This document shows, piece after piece, positions 14,380-23,484 of a stretch of 29,180 nt of DNA; the stretch's first letter is position 1, and the number at the start of each line of letters is the position of its first letter. The stretch is taken from contig JBKEDF010000023.1 of NCBI GenBank assembly GCA_047975325.1, positions 1 to 29,180 of the forward strand, in the 5' to 3' direction. The notes below the pieces were generated by a model. The model was given only the letters and a program-made list of their open reading frames with translations. It did no database searches and had not been told where the DNA came from. The stretch comes from JBKEDF01 sp047975325 (GTDB lineage Bacteria; Pseudomonadota; Alphaproteobacteria; Rhodobacterales; Rhodobacteraceae). The position numbers and the translations under genes are program-made.

Positions 14380-15545
14380 CAGCGCCCCCGGCGGAGCAGG
14401 ATCTCCGCAATTTCGCCCTGCGGGCGGGTGCGTGTCAGTGCCAGCAGCATTCCCATGGTGATACCCGCCGCGATGACCGACGATCCGCCATAGCTGACAA
14501 AGGGCAACGTCATACCCTTGGCCGGCAAAAGCCGGACCGCTACCCCCATGTTGATCATTGCCTGTACTGCAAAGATCGCGGCCAGCCCCGCCCCCGCCAG
14601 CCGGGTGAAAGGGTCACGTTCCCGCATCAACCGGATCAGGGAACGCACCACGATCGTGGTGTAAAGCGCGATGATCAGCAAGACGAGGATCAACCCGTAT
14701 TCTTCAGCCGCGACCGCAATGATGAAATCGGTATGTGCATCCGGGAGCGACCATTTTACCTGCCCTTCCCCCACACCCACACCAAAGAAACCACCTTCCT
14801 GAATGGCATTGGCGGCATAGCCGAGCTGGGTGCGCGGATCGACTTCAGGGGACAGGAACCCATTGATCCGACGAGCAAAATGTTCAGAATTTTCATAGGC
14901 AAGAAAACCCCCGGCCCCGGCAAGGCCAAGAACCGAAAGGATCAGCAACATCGGCGCCCCGGCCACAAAATAGACCACGCTCCAGCCAAAGAGGATCAGC
15001 GCCGCCTGACCGAAATCCGGCTGAAAGGCCAAAAAGAGCATGACAACCGCAAGGATGATGAAGGAAAAGGATTTGCCGCGCGGGCCCTCGACCTCCTGGC
15101 TTGCCGCCATCAGCCAGGCCGATAACACGATGAAACCGGGCTTGAGGAATTCCGATGGCTGAAGCGAGGCAAAGCCCAGGCTGATCCAGCGTACCGCGCC
15201 CTTGCCGTAATCGGTGCCTATGACAGGCAGCGCCACAATCAAGGCGAAAGCACAGAAAAAACCGACTACGCCAAGACGCCGCACCATCTGCGGCGGCATC
15301 ATCGAAATCCCCATCATGACCGTCAGACCCAGAACCCCAAAGAAGGCCTGGCGCTGCACATAGTGAAAGGCACTGAGCCCGTTGCGTTCGGCCAGCGGAA
15401 CGGAAGCCGCCAGTCCCAACAGGATACCCACGGCAAAAAGCAGAAACACCGCAGTCATCGACCAGCGATCGATACTTCGCCACCAACGGGGAAGAACCGG
15501 CTCCGACACCCTGTCGGGCATGGAGCCATAAACCATTTCGGTCAT
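14379..15545 (-). CDS. ftsW: peptidoglycan polymerase/division protein FtsW
   Basis: FtsW is the SEDS-family glycosyltransferase that polymerises lipid II at the septum together with a class B penicillin-binding protein. From ATG 15545 the product has 388 residues and about ten membrane helices. Visible SEDS motifs are the region DYGKGAVRWISLG followed by LQPSEFLKP, an FQPDFGQAALI segment, and near the end GMTLPFVSYGGSSVIA. The start MTEMVYGSMPDR is chosen because this N-terminus is typical of related proteins; an in-frame upstream start at 15626 would add 27 basic residues without a good ribosome site. It is the first gene of the ftsW-murG-murC-DUF2484 unit. Confidence 0.93.
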   Translation of the reverse strand: MTEMVYGSMPDRVSEPVLPRWWRSIDRWSMTAVFLLFAVGILLGLAASVPLAERNGLSAFHYVQRQAFFGVLGLTVMMGISMMPPQMVRRLGVVGFFCAFALIVALPVIGTDYGKGAVRWISLGFASLQPSEFLKPGFIVLSAWLMAASQEVEGPRGKSFSFIILAVVMLFLAFQPDFGQAALILFGWSVVYFVAGAPMLLILSVLGLAGAGGFLAYENSEHFARRINGFLSPEVDPRTQLGYAANAIQEGGFFGVGVGEGQVKWSLPDAHTDFIIAVAAEEYGLILVLLIIALYTTIVVRSLIRLMRERDPFTRLAGAGLAAIFAVQAMINMGVAVRLLPAKGMTLPFVSYGGSSVIAAGITMGMLLALTRTRPQGEIAEILLRRGR

Positions 15546-15656
15546 GGGTACCGCCTGATTTTGCCTGTTTCGCCTCTTGCCCGGGTATTTTCCCGGATCT
15601 TGGCGCAATTCTAACCGCAATTCCAAGCTCTGGCCAGTCCAAAGGGGATAGGTTTT

Positions 15657-15781
15657 ACCAAACGCAACGGCAGTTTTCGTGAAGGCACAAGGTTGGTGCG
15701 GCCCTGAGGCCCCTTCGCCACCGGCACGGGCATCATGCGAATCTGCTTGCTCTTCGCAGCCCCGCCGCCTATCGAAACGGT
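15657..15781 (+). other. structured-looking non-coding stretch before ymdB
   Basis: This gap between divergent ftsW and ymdB holds several stems in a row: GCAC/GTGC around 15684-15698, GGCC-CTGA-GGCC around 15701-15712, and GGTG pairing with CACC further on. No reading frame looks like a protein. It may be the 3' part of a non-coding RNA or only a GC-rich leader. Confidence 0.25.
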
Positions 15782-16594
15782 ATGAGGCTGCTGTTTCTAG
15801 GCGATGTTATGGGGCGTGCGGGGCGCAAGGTGGTGGCGGAAAAGCTGCCTCAGCTACGCACGGAATGGGATCTCGATTTTGTCGTCGTGAATGGTGAAAA
15901 CTCCAGTTCCGGCATGGGGCTTACGGCGGCCCATGCCAGGATCCTGCTTGCGGCCGGGGCGGATTGCCTGACGCTTGGCGATCATTCCTTCGACCAGAAG
16001 GACATGCTGCAATTCATCGAAACCGAACCGCGGATCCTGCGCCCACTGAATTATGCCAGGACAGCGCCAGGCCAGGGCGCGCGGGTCTTCGAGGCCACAA
16101 GGGGCCGCAAGGTGCTGGTTGCGCAGGTCCTGGGGCAGGTCTTCATGAAACGGCCTTTCGATGATCCGTTTTCCACCATCGATCCGATCCTCAACACCCA
16201 TGCCCTGGGCGGTGCGGTACAGGCCACGATCGTGGATATGCATTGCGAGGCGACATCGGAAAAAATGGCCATGGGGCATTGGTGCGACGGGCGGGCAAGT
16301 CTTGTTGTCGGCACCCATACACATATTCCCACCGCTGATGCGCAGATCCTCGCGGGAGGCACGGCCTATCTGACGGATGCGGGCATGTGCGGCGACTATG
16401 ACAGCGTGATCGGCATGGACAAGCTGGAACCGATGCGCCGTTTCATTACCGGGATGCCGAAAGCCCGTTTTGAACCCGCCAGGGGGGCCGCCACCCTATC
16501 GGGCATCTTCGTGGAAACGGATGACCGAACGGGCCGGGCCGAAAAATTCGCAATGGTTCGTATCGGTGGCCGCTTGCAGGAATCCCGTCCTTGA
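15782..16594 (+). CDS. ymdB: YmdB-type metallophosphoesterase
   Basis: The family (TIGR00282) includes B. subtilis YmdB, a 2',3'-cyclic nucleotide phosphodiesterase affecting motility and biofilm choices; the role in alphaproteobacteria is not settled. The 270-residue product has the dinuclear metal site: Asp8 in FLGDVMGRAG, Glu39-Asn40 in VNGENSSSG, Asp67-His68 in TLGDHSFD, a histidine in DMHCEATSEKMAMG, and GTHTHIPT. In the B. subtilis type the third block reads GNHTWD; here the asparagine is aspartate. In this family the alphaproteobacterial gene usually follows a folate cyclo-ligase gene; none is present here. Confidence 0.9.
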   Translation: MRLLFLGDVMGRAGRKVVAEKLPQLRTEWDLDFVVVNGENSSSGMGLTAAHARILLAAGADCLTLGDHSFDQKDMLQFIETEPRILRPLNYARTAPGQGARVFEATRGRKVLVAQVLGQVFMKRPFDDPFSTIDPILNTHALGGAVQATIVDMHCEATSEKMAMGHWCDGRASLVVGTHTHIPTADAQILAGGTAYLTDAGMCGDYDSVIGMDKLEPMRRFITGMPKARFEPARGAATLSGIFVETDDRTGRAEKFAMVRIGGRLQESRP

Positions 16595-16618
16595 GCGATT
16601 TTGAAAACCGGGCTTTGT

Positions 16619-16644
16619 CCCATGGGCCAAATTCAGCTCATGGG
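16619..16644. repeat. inverted repeat before the SLC13 permease
   Basis: CCCATG (16619-16624) and CATGGG (16639-16644) form a stem with a 14-base loop about 20 bases before the permease start. There is no T-run. It may affect translation initiation of the permease or be chance. Confidence 0.2.
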
Positions 16645-16664
16645 GTCAGAATGGGGATATCGTA

Positions 16665-18443
16665 ATGTTTGGCATTGAACTCAGCCAGACCGCAGAGGCC
16701 TGGGCCGCCATCATCATCGTGATCGGCATGCTGGTGCTGTTCGTCCGGGAAATCTTTCCGGTGGAGGTAACGGCACTGATCGGTGCGGCCTCCATGCTCA
16801 TCCTCGGCATCCTGCCTCAGGAAGCGGCCCTGTCGGTCCTGTCCAACCACGCGCCCTGGACAATCGTGGCAATGTTCATCATCGTCGGCGGCCTGGTGCG
16901 GACAGGGGCGCTTGACTGGGTAACGCAATTTGCCTCCCGTCACGTTAAGAAGCGCCCCGTGGCCACGCTTGCAGGACTGACCTTCGCGGTGGTCTTCATG
17001 TCAGCTTTCATGAACAACACCCCCATCGTGGTCGTGATGATCCCCATCTTCATGCAGCTTGCGCGGGAAATGAGCCTTTCGGCCTCCAAGGTGATGATTC
17101 CGCTTTCCTATCTGGCCATTTTCGGCGGGACGATCACACTGATCGGAACCTCGACAAACCTGCTGGTGGATGGGGTCGTGCGCAGCCGCGGCATGGAACC
17201 TTTCGGCATTTTCGAAATCACCCCGCTGGGGATCATGCTGTCCTGTATCGGCCTGGGGTATATCCTGCTCTTTGCCCGCCGCCTTCTGCCTGACCGTGAC
17301 AGCATGGGCATGTTGCTGGGCGACCGGACCAAGATGAAGTTCTTTACCGAGGTCGCAATACCGGAAGATTCCACCCTGATCGGCAAGCAGGTGGAGGAAA
17401 TCGACCTTTTCAAACGCGATAACATGCGTGTCGTCGATGTGCTGCGCGGCAGCGACAGCCTGCGGCGTTCACTGGGCGAGGTGGTGCTGGAGGCCGGCGA
17501 CCGCGTGGTGCTGCGGACCCCGATGTCCGAGGTTCTCGCGCTGCAATCGAACAAGGAATTGCGGCTGATCGACAAGCTTTCCTCCGTCCAGACCACAACG
17601 GTCGAGGTGCTGATCACCCCGGGCTGCCGGATGGTTGGCCGCTCATTGGGGTCGATGCGGCTGCGGCGACGTTATGGGGTCTACCCGCTTGCGGTACACC
17701 GGCGAAACCAGAATATCGGGCGCAAGCTCGACGATCTGATCGTGCAGGTCGGCGACACATTGCTGCTGGAAGGGGCGGCCTCCGATATTCAGCGCCTTTC
17801 CGTCGATATGGATATGGTCGATATCTCACAGCCTTCGGAACGCGCCTATCGGCGCCGCCATGCCCCCATTGTGATTGGGGTCCTGGTTGCGGTGGTGGGG
17901 CTTTCGGCCCTGAATGTCGCGCCGATCGTGTTACTGTCATTGCTGGGCGTGGTGGTGATCCTGATCACACGCTGCATCGATGCGGATGAGGCATTCGGCT
18001 TTATCGACGGGCGCCTCCTCGCATTGATCTTTGCGATGCTGGCGGTGGGAATGGGGCTCGATCAATCCGGCGCGGTGCAGCTTATCGTGGATGCCATCGC
18101 GCCCTTCATGCTCACCCTGCCCCCCTTCTTTGTCGTTCTGGCAATCTACGGGCTTGCCTCAATCCTGACGGAGCTTGTTTCCAACAATGCCGTGGCGGTC
18201 ATCCTGACCCCAATCGCCATCGGGCTGGCACAAACGCTGGGCGTGGATCCGCGCCCACTGGTGGTGGCGGTCATGTTCGGCGCCTCGGCGGCCTTTTCCA
18301 CGCCAATCGGTTATCAGACAAACACGCTGGTCTATGGGCCGGGGGGGTATCGTTTCACGGATTTCCTGCGGATCGGTGTGCCGCTCAACCTGCTGCTAAT
18401 GGTGGTGATGAGTTCCCTCATCCCATTCTTCTTTCCTCTCTGA
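16665..18443 (+). CDS. SLC13 family permease with two TrkA_C domains
   Basis: This 592-residue inner membrane protein belongs to the divalent anion:Na+ symporter/ArsB-like superfamily. An N-terminal block of membrane helices (about residues 8-205) carries the re-entrant motif GTSTNLLVDGVV. A soluble middle of about 215-390 shows two TrkA_C-like repeats (EVAIPEDSTLIGKQVEEIDL and VLITPGCRMVGRSLGSMRLR). A second membrane block ends with ELVSNNAVAVILTPIA and FSTPIGYQTNTLVYGPGGY. TrkA_C domains in such proteins are thought to sense a ligand. The substrate (dicarboxylate, sulfate or other anion) cannot be told. Its closest relative in the window is the shorter permease at 20585-21895. Confidence 0.9.
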   Translation: MFGIELSQTAEAWAAIIIVIGMLVLFVREIFPVEVTALIGAASMLILGILPQEAALSVLSNHAPWTIVAMFIIVGGLVRTGALDWVTQFASRHVKKRPVATLAGLTFAVVFMSAFMNNTPIVVVMIPIFMQLAREMSLSASKVMIPLSYLAIFGGTITLIGTSTNLLVDGVVRSRGMEPFGIFEITPLGIMLSCIGLGYILLFARRLLPDRDSMGMLLGDRTKMKFFTEVAIPEDSTLIGKQVEEIDLFKRDNMRVVDVLRGSDSLRRSLGEVVLEAGDRVVLRTPMSEVLALQSNKELRLIDKLSSVQTTTVEVLITPGCRMVGRSLGSMRLRRRYGVYPLAVHRRNQNIGRKLDDLIVQVGDTLLLEGAASDIQRLSVDMDMVDISQPSERAYRRRHAPIVIGVLVAVVGLSALNVAPIVLLSLLGVVVILITRCIDADEAFGFIDGRLLALIFAMLAVGMGLDQSGAVQLIVDAIAPFMLTLPPFFVVLAIYGLASILTELVSNNAVAVILTPIAIGLAQTLGVDPRPLVVAVMFGASAAFSTPIGYQTNTLVYGPGGYRFTDFLRIGVPLNLLLMVVMSSLIPFFFPL

Positions 18444-18498
18444 ACAGGTATCCACCCATCAAAAACCCTGCCTGGACGAGCCCCGAAGGGACGGCGCC

Positions 18499-19269
18499 CT
18501 ATCCGGCATTGAGTTTCAGTGCCTCGATCTCCGCCCCGAAAAGTTCGCCCACGGGTTCGGCCCCATGCAAGGCGGAAAGCCGCATCAATGCAAACTGGAT
18601 ATGGGCCAGTTCGCGGTAATGGGCCAAAAAGGTCGCATTCAGCGTCGCCCCCGAAACGGCCCCCAGAATGGGAACGGCCTGCAGGGCAAGTTTCTGGCTG
18701 AGGGTTATGGAAAACTTCGGCACGACCCGGGCCAAAAGCGCATGAAGCATCGGGCCGGTGATGGTCAGCCGCATGCTCAAAAAGGCGGTATTGATCCCGT
18801 CATCAGCGGTCATCGGACCACCGGCGGACAGCACCCGCAAGGCTGCCGCGCGCACCTCGGGGCGGGCCGCATCAAAACCCTCGGCCTCGGCCGCACGCAG
18901 GATGGCGTGAAAAATCAACGTCACCGTGACGGGCAATTCGGCCAGCGCGGTTGCCAGCCCCCCTGCCCCGCCAACCGCACCTGTCAGGGCCGCCAGCGCC
19001 GGGACGGCCTTCGGCCCCAGATCAGGGGCCTTGTTGCCATGATAGGCAATCGAAAGCGCCCGTGTCAGCGCTTTGGAGGTCACGGTTTCGACCCTGCCGC
19101 GCAACCCGGCCGGCAACTGTTCCAGCCGTTCCTCCAAAGTTCCGCCCAATCGGTTCATCAATGTTATGATCACCCCATTGGCCCGGGCATAACGTCTGGC
19201 CAACGCACGGATCTCCGGCGCAGGGTCTTCCTGGGGGGGCAAAGGCAATGTCGTGTCACGCAGTTTCAT
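18499..19269 (-). CDS. EcsC family protein
   Basis: EcsC-domain proteins are widespread and of unclear function; the name comes from a gene next to an ABC transporter in Bacillus. The 256-residue product matches by its long alanine- and leucine-rich helical region and the blocks GAVGGAGGLATALAELPVTV and LSAGGPMTADDGIN, ending with LFGAEIEALKLNAG. Hydrophobic helices around the glycine-rich block suggest membrane association. ATG 19269 is chosen because TTGAGG lies just upstream; an earlier start at 19308 would run close to the GNAT stop. It follows the GNAT gene on the same strand and is probably co-transcribed. Confidence 0.8.
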   Translation of the reverse strand: MKLRDTTLPLPPQEDPAPEIRALARRYARANGVIITLMNRLGGTLEERLEQLPAGLRGRVETVTSKALTRALSIAYHGNKAPDLGPKAVPALAALTGAVGGAGGLATALAELPVTVTLIFHAILRAAEAEGFDAARPEVRAAALRVLSAGGPMTADDGINTAFLSMRLTITGPMLHALLARVVPKFSITLSQKLALQAVPILGAVSGATLNATFLAHYRELAHIQFALMRLSALHGAEPVGELFGAEIEALKLNAG

Positions 19270-19311
19270 TGCCTCAAGATAGGCACCGGGACAGACCGGA
19301 ACAAGCATGCC

Positions 19312-19800
19312 TCAGGCTGCTGCGCGACTGACCTCCCCCCGCAACCCGTCCCAGGCACCATCCTGCAACGCAATCCCCAGAATCCGGTCCGGGTTGGTCG
19401 GGGGGGGCATCTTCACCCCTTCGAGCCTGGCAAACCCGAAGCGCCCATAATAGGGCGCATCGCCCACCAGCATCGCGCGCGCCCAGCCAAGCCGCCTTGC
19501 CCGCACCAGACTTTCATTAACCAGAAGCGCGCCCAGCCCTTCACCCTGCCGCGTCGGATGAACGGCAATCGGCCCCAATAACAGGGCGGGATGCCCGGCC
19601 ACCTGTACCGGCCAGTACCGGATAGCGGCGGCCAACACGTCATGTTCATCACGCAAGAGCAGGCAAAGGGGGGCAACCTTATCAACCCCCTCACGCAGCC
19701 GGTAGGAGGAAAGCGCCGTGCGGCCGGGAGCAAAGCACAGATCGTACAATGCCTCAACCTCCCACCAGTCGGCCTCGCTTTCCTCTGCCAGATGGTACAT
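19312..19800 (-). CDS. GNAT family N-acetyltransferase (YhbS-like)
   Basis: This 162-residue protein has the GNAT acetyl-CoA fold. The strand LLLGPIAVHPTRQGEGLGAL carries the pyrophosphate-binding loop (R/Q-x-x-G-x-G/A: RQGEGLGA), followed by GWARAMLVGDAPYYGRFGFA, the characteristic C-terminal block of YhbS-like proteins. The substrate is unknown. Start at 19800 (MYHLAEESEADWW) has AGGAAGGA upstream; an earlier in-frame start would add 57 basic residues from non-coding-like sequence. The gene precedes the EcsC gene. Confidence 0.85.
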   Translation of the reverse strand: MYHLAEESEADWWEVEALYDLCFAPGRTALSSYRLREGVDKVAPLCLLLRDEHDVLAAAIRYWPVQVAGHPALLLGPIAVHPTRQGEGLGALLVNESLVRARRLGWARAMLVGDAPYYGRFGFARLEGVKMPPPTNPDRILGIALQDGAWDGLRGEVSRAAA

Positions 19801-19967
19801 CTGGTCCCGATCCTTCCTACCCCCGGACTTTCCTCCGGCCTTTTTCGCGCGCCTAGCATGGCGGCTGGCGCAGGGCAATCCGATCGTCCTTCCGAAATGC
19901 AGCCGTGGCCACGATGTTTCGCAAAGCTTCAGGCGGGTACGGTCAAGGCTATCATGTCCCGCAAAAG

Positions 19968-19998
19968 GCAAAGCCCCCGCTTTCGCAGGGGCTTTTGC
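19968..19998 (-). terminator. terminator after tRNA-Asp(GTC)
   Basis: GCAAAGCCCC on the plus strand (19968-19977) pairs with GGGGCTTTTGC (19988-19998), separated by a short loop. On the minus strand the stem is followed by CCTTTTG. It starts six bases after the tRNA-Asp 3' end. Confidence 0.65.
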
Positions 19999-20003
19999 AT
20001 GAC

Positions 20004-20080
20004 TGGCGCGGTTGACGGGACTCGAACCCGCGACCCCCGGCGTGACAGGCCGGTACTCTAACCAACTGAGCTACAACCGC
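20004..20080 (-). tRNA. tRNA-Asp (anticodon GTC)
   Basis: Read on the minus strand, the acceptor GCGGTTG pairs with CAACCGC, followed by discriminator G and an encoded CCA (TGG at 20004-20006 on plus). The anticodon loop CTGTCAC between CCGGC and GCCGG gives GTC for aspartate. D-loop and T-loop (TTCGAGT) are normal. It lies 158 bases downstream of tRNA-Val(TAC) and ends before a terminator. Confidence 0.95.
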
Positions 20081-20238
20081 GCAGATCCCGGTCTGATAGA
20101 GAAGCCCCATGGGCGCGTCAAGCGTCATATCCGGCAAATCCATTCCCATAACGGCCCGGCCTGTGAAAGCGCAAAGAATTCAAAGCGCCTGCATCGCACC
20201 CTTTCCGATAGGCGAATATCCATAAGACAAAGGGGGGA

Positions 20239-20314
<76 letters not shown>

Positions 20315-20324
20315 GTCCTCCGTT

Positions 20325-20353
20325 CACCTACCCCAACATCGGGCGCGCTGCAA
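20325..20353 (-). promoter_or_regulatory. possible promoter of the tRNA-Val/tRNA-Asp pair
   Basis: On the minus strand TTGCAG (20348-20353) and TAGGTG (20325-20330) are 17 bases apart, and the tRNA starts ten bases after the -10. The -10 is a poor match, but the position fits a tRNA promoter. Confidence 0.35.
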
Positions 20354-20584
20354 GCGGGTGAATCATGCAAAATACCCTGACGTGATCGCAGCGGATATAG
20401 CAGGAGAAAGCCCCCGTGGATCCTGCCGAATCCCCCTTCACCCGATTTTGGAAAGATGATATTCGGGGCGGGTTCAAAACAGGGCACTAACCGCTTCATT
20501 TTCATCCGCTTTACGGGCACCACGCCGCAAAAACCCTGGCGCGGTCATAACGTCTCCCCGCAGTCCTGTCTGGAGTCATGCAAC

Positions 20585-21895
20585 GTGCTCATCAATCTCG
20601 GTCCGGCGGCGCCCTATGCAGCCCTTCTTTTGATCCTGGTCGTGTTCGGGGCCTTCCTGTCCGAACGCAAGCCGCCCGAACTGATTGCCTTTGTCGGTGC
20701 CGTGGCAGCATTGATGCTCGGGCTGGTGGAACTTGACGATATGCTCAGGGCCTTTGCGAACCCGGCCCCCGCAACAATCGGCGCGATGTTCATCCTCAGC
20801 GCCGCACTGGTGCGCACCGGGGCGCTGGACATGATGGTGGCAGGGTTGGGACGGCTGTCGAGGATCAGCCCGTTGCTGACGCTTGGGGTATTTTTTACCA
20901 GTGCTGCGACAGCATCTGCCGTCCTGAACAACACGCCGGTGGTGATGGTGCTGATCCCGGTGGCAATCGGGCTGGCCCGACAGGTCGGCACGGTGCCTTC
21001 ACGACTGTTGATGCCGCTATCCTTCATGGTGATCCTGGGCGGCACGGTAACGCTGATCGGCACGTCAACCAACCTTCTGGTGGATGGGATTGCGCGGGAT
21101 ATGGGGATGACCCCTTTCGGCCTGTTCGAGATCGCCCCGCTGGGCATCTGTGTGGCACTGGCCGGTGGGTTCTATCTGGCGATCATCGCCCCCTACCTGC
21201 TGCCCAGGCAGGGTACACCAGCCGACACGCAGCCAATCGAAGACACCGCCGGGGAGATCACCGGATTGGCCACCCTGGCGCCCGGCACGGCACAGGGCTT
21301 TCGCCGCAACAAGGCCCCCATTGCCATAACCGTGCTGGCGGGCGTGGTGATCCTGGCCGCGCTTGATCTGGCGCCGATCCTGGCCCTGGCACTGATCGGG
21401 GTGGCGGTGGTCTTGCTGACAAACTGCGTCGAGGTCGATGAGGGGCTGGCCGCGATGGACGGGCGGCTCCTTCTGATGATTGTCTCCATGCTGGTTCTGG
21501 GCAGCGCACTGGAACGAACAGGGGCCGTAGCGTTGATTGTCGGACAGGCGGCGCCACTATTTGCTGCGGGCGGTCCCCTGTTGGCGCTGGCCGCAGTCTA
21601 TGCCTTTACCTCAATCCTGACCGAACTTGTGACCAATAACGCGGTGGCGGTCCTGATGGCGCCAATTGGTGTCGGCATCGCGGCGGAACTGGGGGTAGAC
21701 CCCCGGCCGTTTCTGGTGGCGGTCATGTTTGGCGCCTCGGCATCCTTCGCGACGCCAATCGGATATCAGACCAATACGCTGGTCTATGCCGCAGGTGGTT
21801 ACCGGTTTGGCGATTTTCTGCGGGTCGGGTTGCCAATGAACCTGATCGCGGGCCTGGTAACGGTTCTGATCATTCCGTTTTTCTGGTCGTTCTGA
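20585..21895 (+). CDS. SLC13 family permease, short form
   Basis: The product (436 residues from GTG 20585) is an inner membrane permease of the same superfamily as the protein at 16665-18443, but without TrkA_C domains; a short polar loop of about 55 residues stands in their place (residues about 207-245). Shared motifs are GTSTNLLVDGIA in the first half, TELVTNNAVAVLMAPI in the second, and FATPIGYQTNTLVYAAGGYR near the end. The start is inferred: the GTG has GGAG nine bases upstream and leads directly into the first hydrophobic helix; an in-frame ATG at 20456 would add 43 unlikely residues. The transported anion is unknown. Confidence 0.85.
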   Translation: MLINLGPAAPYAALLLILVVFGAFLSERKPPELIAFVGAVAALMLGLVELDDMLRAFANPAPATIGAMFILSAALVRTGALDMMVAGLGRLSRISPLLTLGVFFTSAATASAVLNNTPVVMVLIPVAIGLARQVGTVPSRLLMPLSFMVILGGTVTLIGTSTNLLVDGIARDMGMTPFGLFEIAPLGICVALAGGFYLAIIAPYLLPRQGTPADTQPIEDTAGEITGLATLAPGTAQGFRRNKAPIAITVLAGVVILAALDLAPILALALIGVAVVLLTNCVEVDEGLAAMDGRLLLMIVSMLVLGSALERTGAVALIVGQAAPLFAAGGPLLALAAVYAFTSILTELVTNNAVAVLMAPIGVGIAAELGVDPRPFLVAVMFGASASFATPIGYQTNTLVYAAGGYRFGDFLRVGLPMNLIAGLVTVLIIPFFWSF

Positions 21896-22096
21896 ACGCG
21901 GTCCAAACCGCCGGCACAGGCATTCTTGCAACCATCCGGCTATTGCGCCGATGGAAGAACCTTGTGATCATGACCCATCTTGTAAAATCCTGCCCGGCAA
22001 GGATGTGATATCCGGCGCGGCCTCCTCACCGATATACCAAAAGCCCGGTCAGGCGGTGGCCTTGTCGCCGTCAGTCGAACCCGAATTGGAACCGCC

Positions 22097-23368
22097 ATGG
22101 TCGTTCTTGTGATATTTGTCCTGCTGGTGTTTTGCTACAGCCTCATTTCGAACCAGGTTGCACGTACCCGGCTGACCGCGCCAATCATCTTCACACTGGC
22201 CGGTATCATCACCGGCATCCCTGGCCCCGACGTACAGAATTACCAATTCACGGTTGAGATATTCCTTACCATCGCCGAATTGGGCCTGGTGCTGCTGCTT
22301 TTCACCGATGGCAGCCGGGTTTCCTTTGAATTTCGTGGCGGTTTGCGGTCAATACCGGGGCGGTTGCTCAGCACCGGCATGTTGCTCAGCATCGTTCTGG
22401 GGCTTCTTGTGGCCATGGTTGTCTTTGGCGATCTGTCAATATGGGAGGCGGGTATCCTTGCCGCGATCCTCGCGCCGACCGATGCAGGGCTTGGCCAGGC
22501 AATCGTATCGGATCCGCGCGTCCCCATCCGGATCCGGCAGGCGCTGAATGTGGAAGCCGGGCTGAACGACGGCCTTTCAGTGCCGTTTCTGCTGTTTTTC
22601 ATCGCCCTGGCCACAGGCGGCGGCACCCAGGGGGCGGATGCCAGCCTGCCGCGCTATTTCCTTGAACAATTCGGCTATGGCACATTGATCGGACTGGTCA
22701 TCGGTTATCTGGGGGGCAAGCTTTTTATCGCCGCTGCGCGTCGCGGCTGGGTCTCGGCAGAGTTCCGGCAGCTTGGTTTTGCAGCACTGCCCATCCTGTG
22801 TGTCCTCGCTTCGATCGCCTGTGATGCCAGCATGTTCATCGCCGCCTTCGTTGCGGGCCTTGCCGTCCGTCATCGGCGCAGGAAATCCGACTATGATATC
22901 ACCGCACACAGCCTTGAATTCGCCGAATACTGGGGCGGGCTGATCAATCTGACCGTTTTCTTCCTGTTCGGCCTTCTGGTGGCGGAAACATGGGGGGATC
23001 TTTCCCTGTCCCATATCCTCTATGCGGTATTGAGCCTGACCCTGATCCGCATGGTTCCGGTGGCCGTGGCCCTGACCGGGCTGGGCCTGCAACGCCGGAC
23101 AGTGCTGTTCATGGGGTGGTTCGGCCCGCGCGGTCTGGCCTCTATCGTGCTTGGCCTCGTCTATCTTGAACAGACGGCCGAACGACATCTTCAGACAATC
23201 GAAATGGCCGTTATCGCCACCGTGCTGCTTTCGATATTGCTTCATGGTATCAGCGCCCGGCCCGGTGCACGGCGTTTCGGGGCGCTGATGGACAGTCTGC
23301 CTGCGAATATCCCGGAAAAACTGGCACGCGGTCTGACGCCGAAGGGCCTTGTGAAACGCAAAAACTGA
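22097..23368 (+). CDS. CPA1-family Na+/H+ antiporter
   Basis: A 423-residue inner membrane protein with about eleven to twelve hydrophobic segments, of the sodium/proton exchanger fold. Diagnostic blocks are LAPTDAGLG (126-134), the unwound-helix motif, and NVEAGLNDGLSVPF (151-164), whose Asn157-Asp158 pair is the ND ion-binding motif of electroneutral exchangers. The C-terminus is short and basic (ARGLTPKGLVKRKN), so there is no large regulatory tail. It follows the short SLC13 permease after 201 bases and may help keep the sodium gradient used by such permeases, but that is inference. The ribosome site before ATG 22097 is weak. Confidence 0.9.
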   Translation: MVVLVIFVLLVFCYSLISNQVARTRLTAPIIFTLAGIITGIPGPDVQNYQFTVEIFLTIAELGLVLLLFTDGSRVSFEFRGGLRSIPGRLLSTGMLLSIVLGLLVAMVVFGDLSIWEAGILAAILAPTDAGLGQAIVSDPRVPIRIRQALNVEAGLNDGLSVPFLLFFIALATGGGTQGADASLPRYFLEQFGYGTLIGLVIGYLGGKLFIAAARRGWVSAEFRQLGFAALPILCVLASIACDASMFIAAFVAGLAVRHRRRKSDYDITAHSLEFAEYWGGLINLTVFFLFGLLVAETWGDLSLSHILYAVLSLTLIRMVPVAVALTGLGLQRRTVLFMGWFGPRGLASIVLGLVYLEQTAERHLQTIEMAVIATVLLSILLHGISARPGARRFGALMDSLPANIPEKLARGLTPKGLVKRKN

Positions 23369-23484
23369 TCCGGATTGCCGGGCGTGCCGATATCAACCCA
23401 AAGCCATGTTTTCACGGGTTGGCCCGCACCAGCACATCAATATTTCCGCAATATCATTGCCGGAAGTTCTTCCCTTTTAGTTCC

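Noticed and set aside
13591..14493. 300-codon open frame antisense to murG and ftsW
   Set aside because: The composition (many Arg, Gly, His, Pro) is that of a shadow frame in GC-rich DNA, and murG is unambiguous on the other strand.
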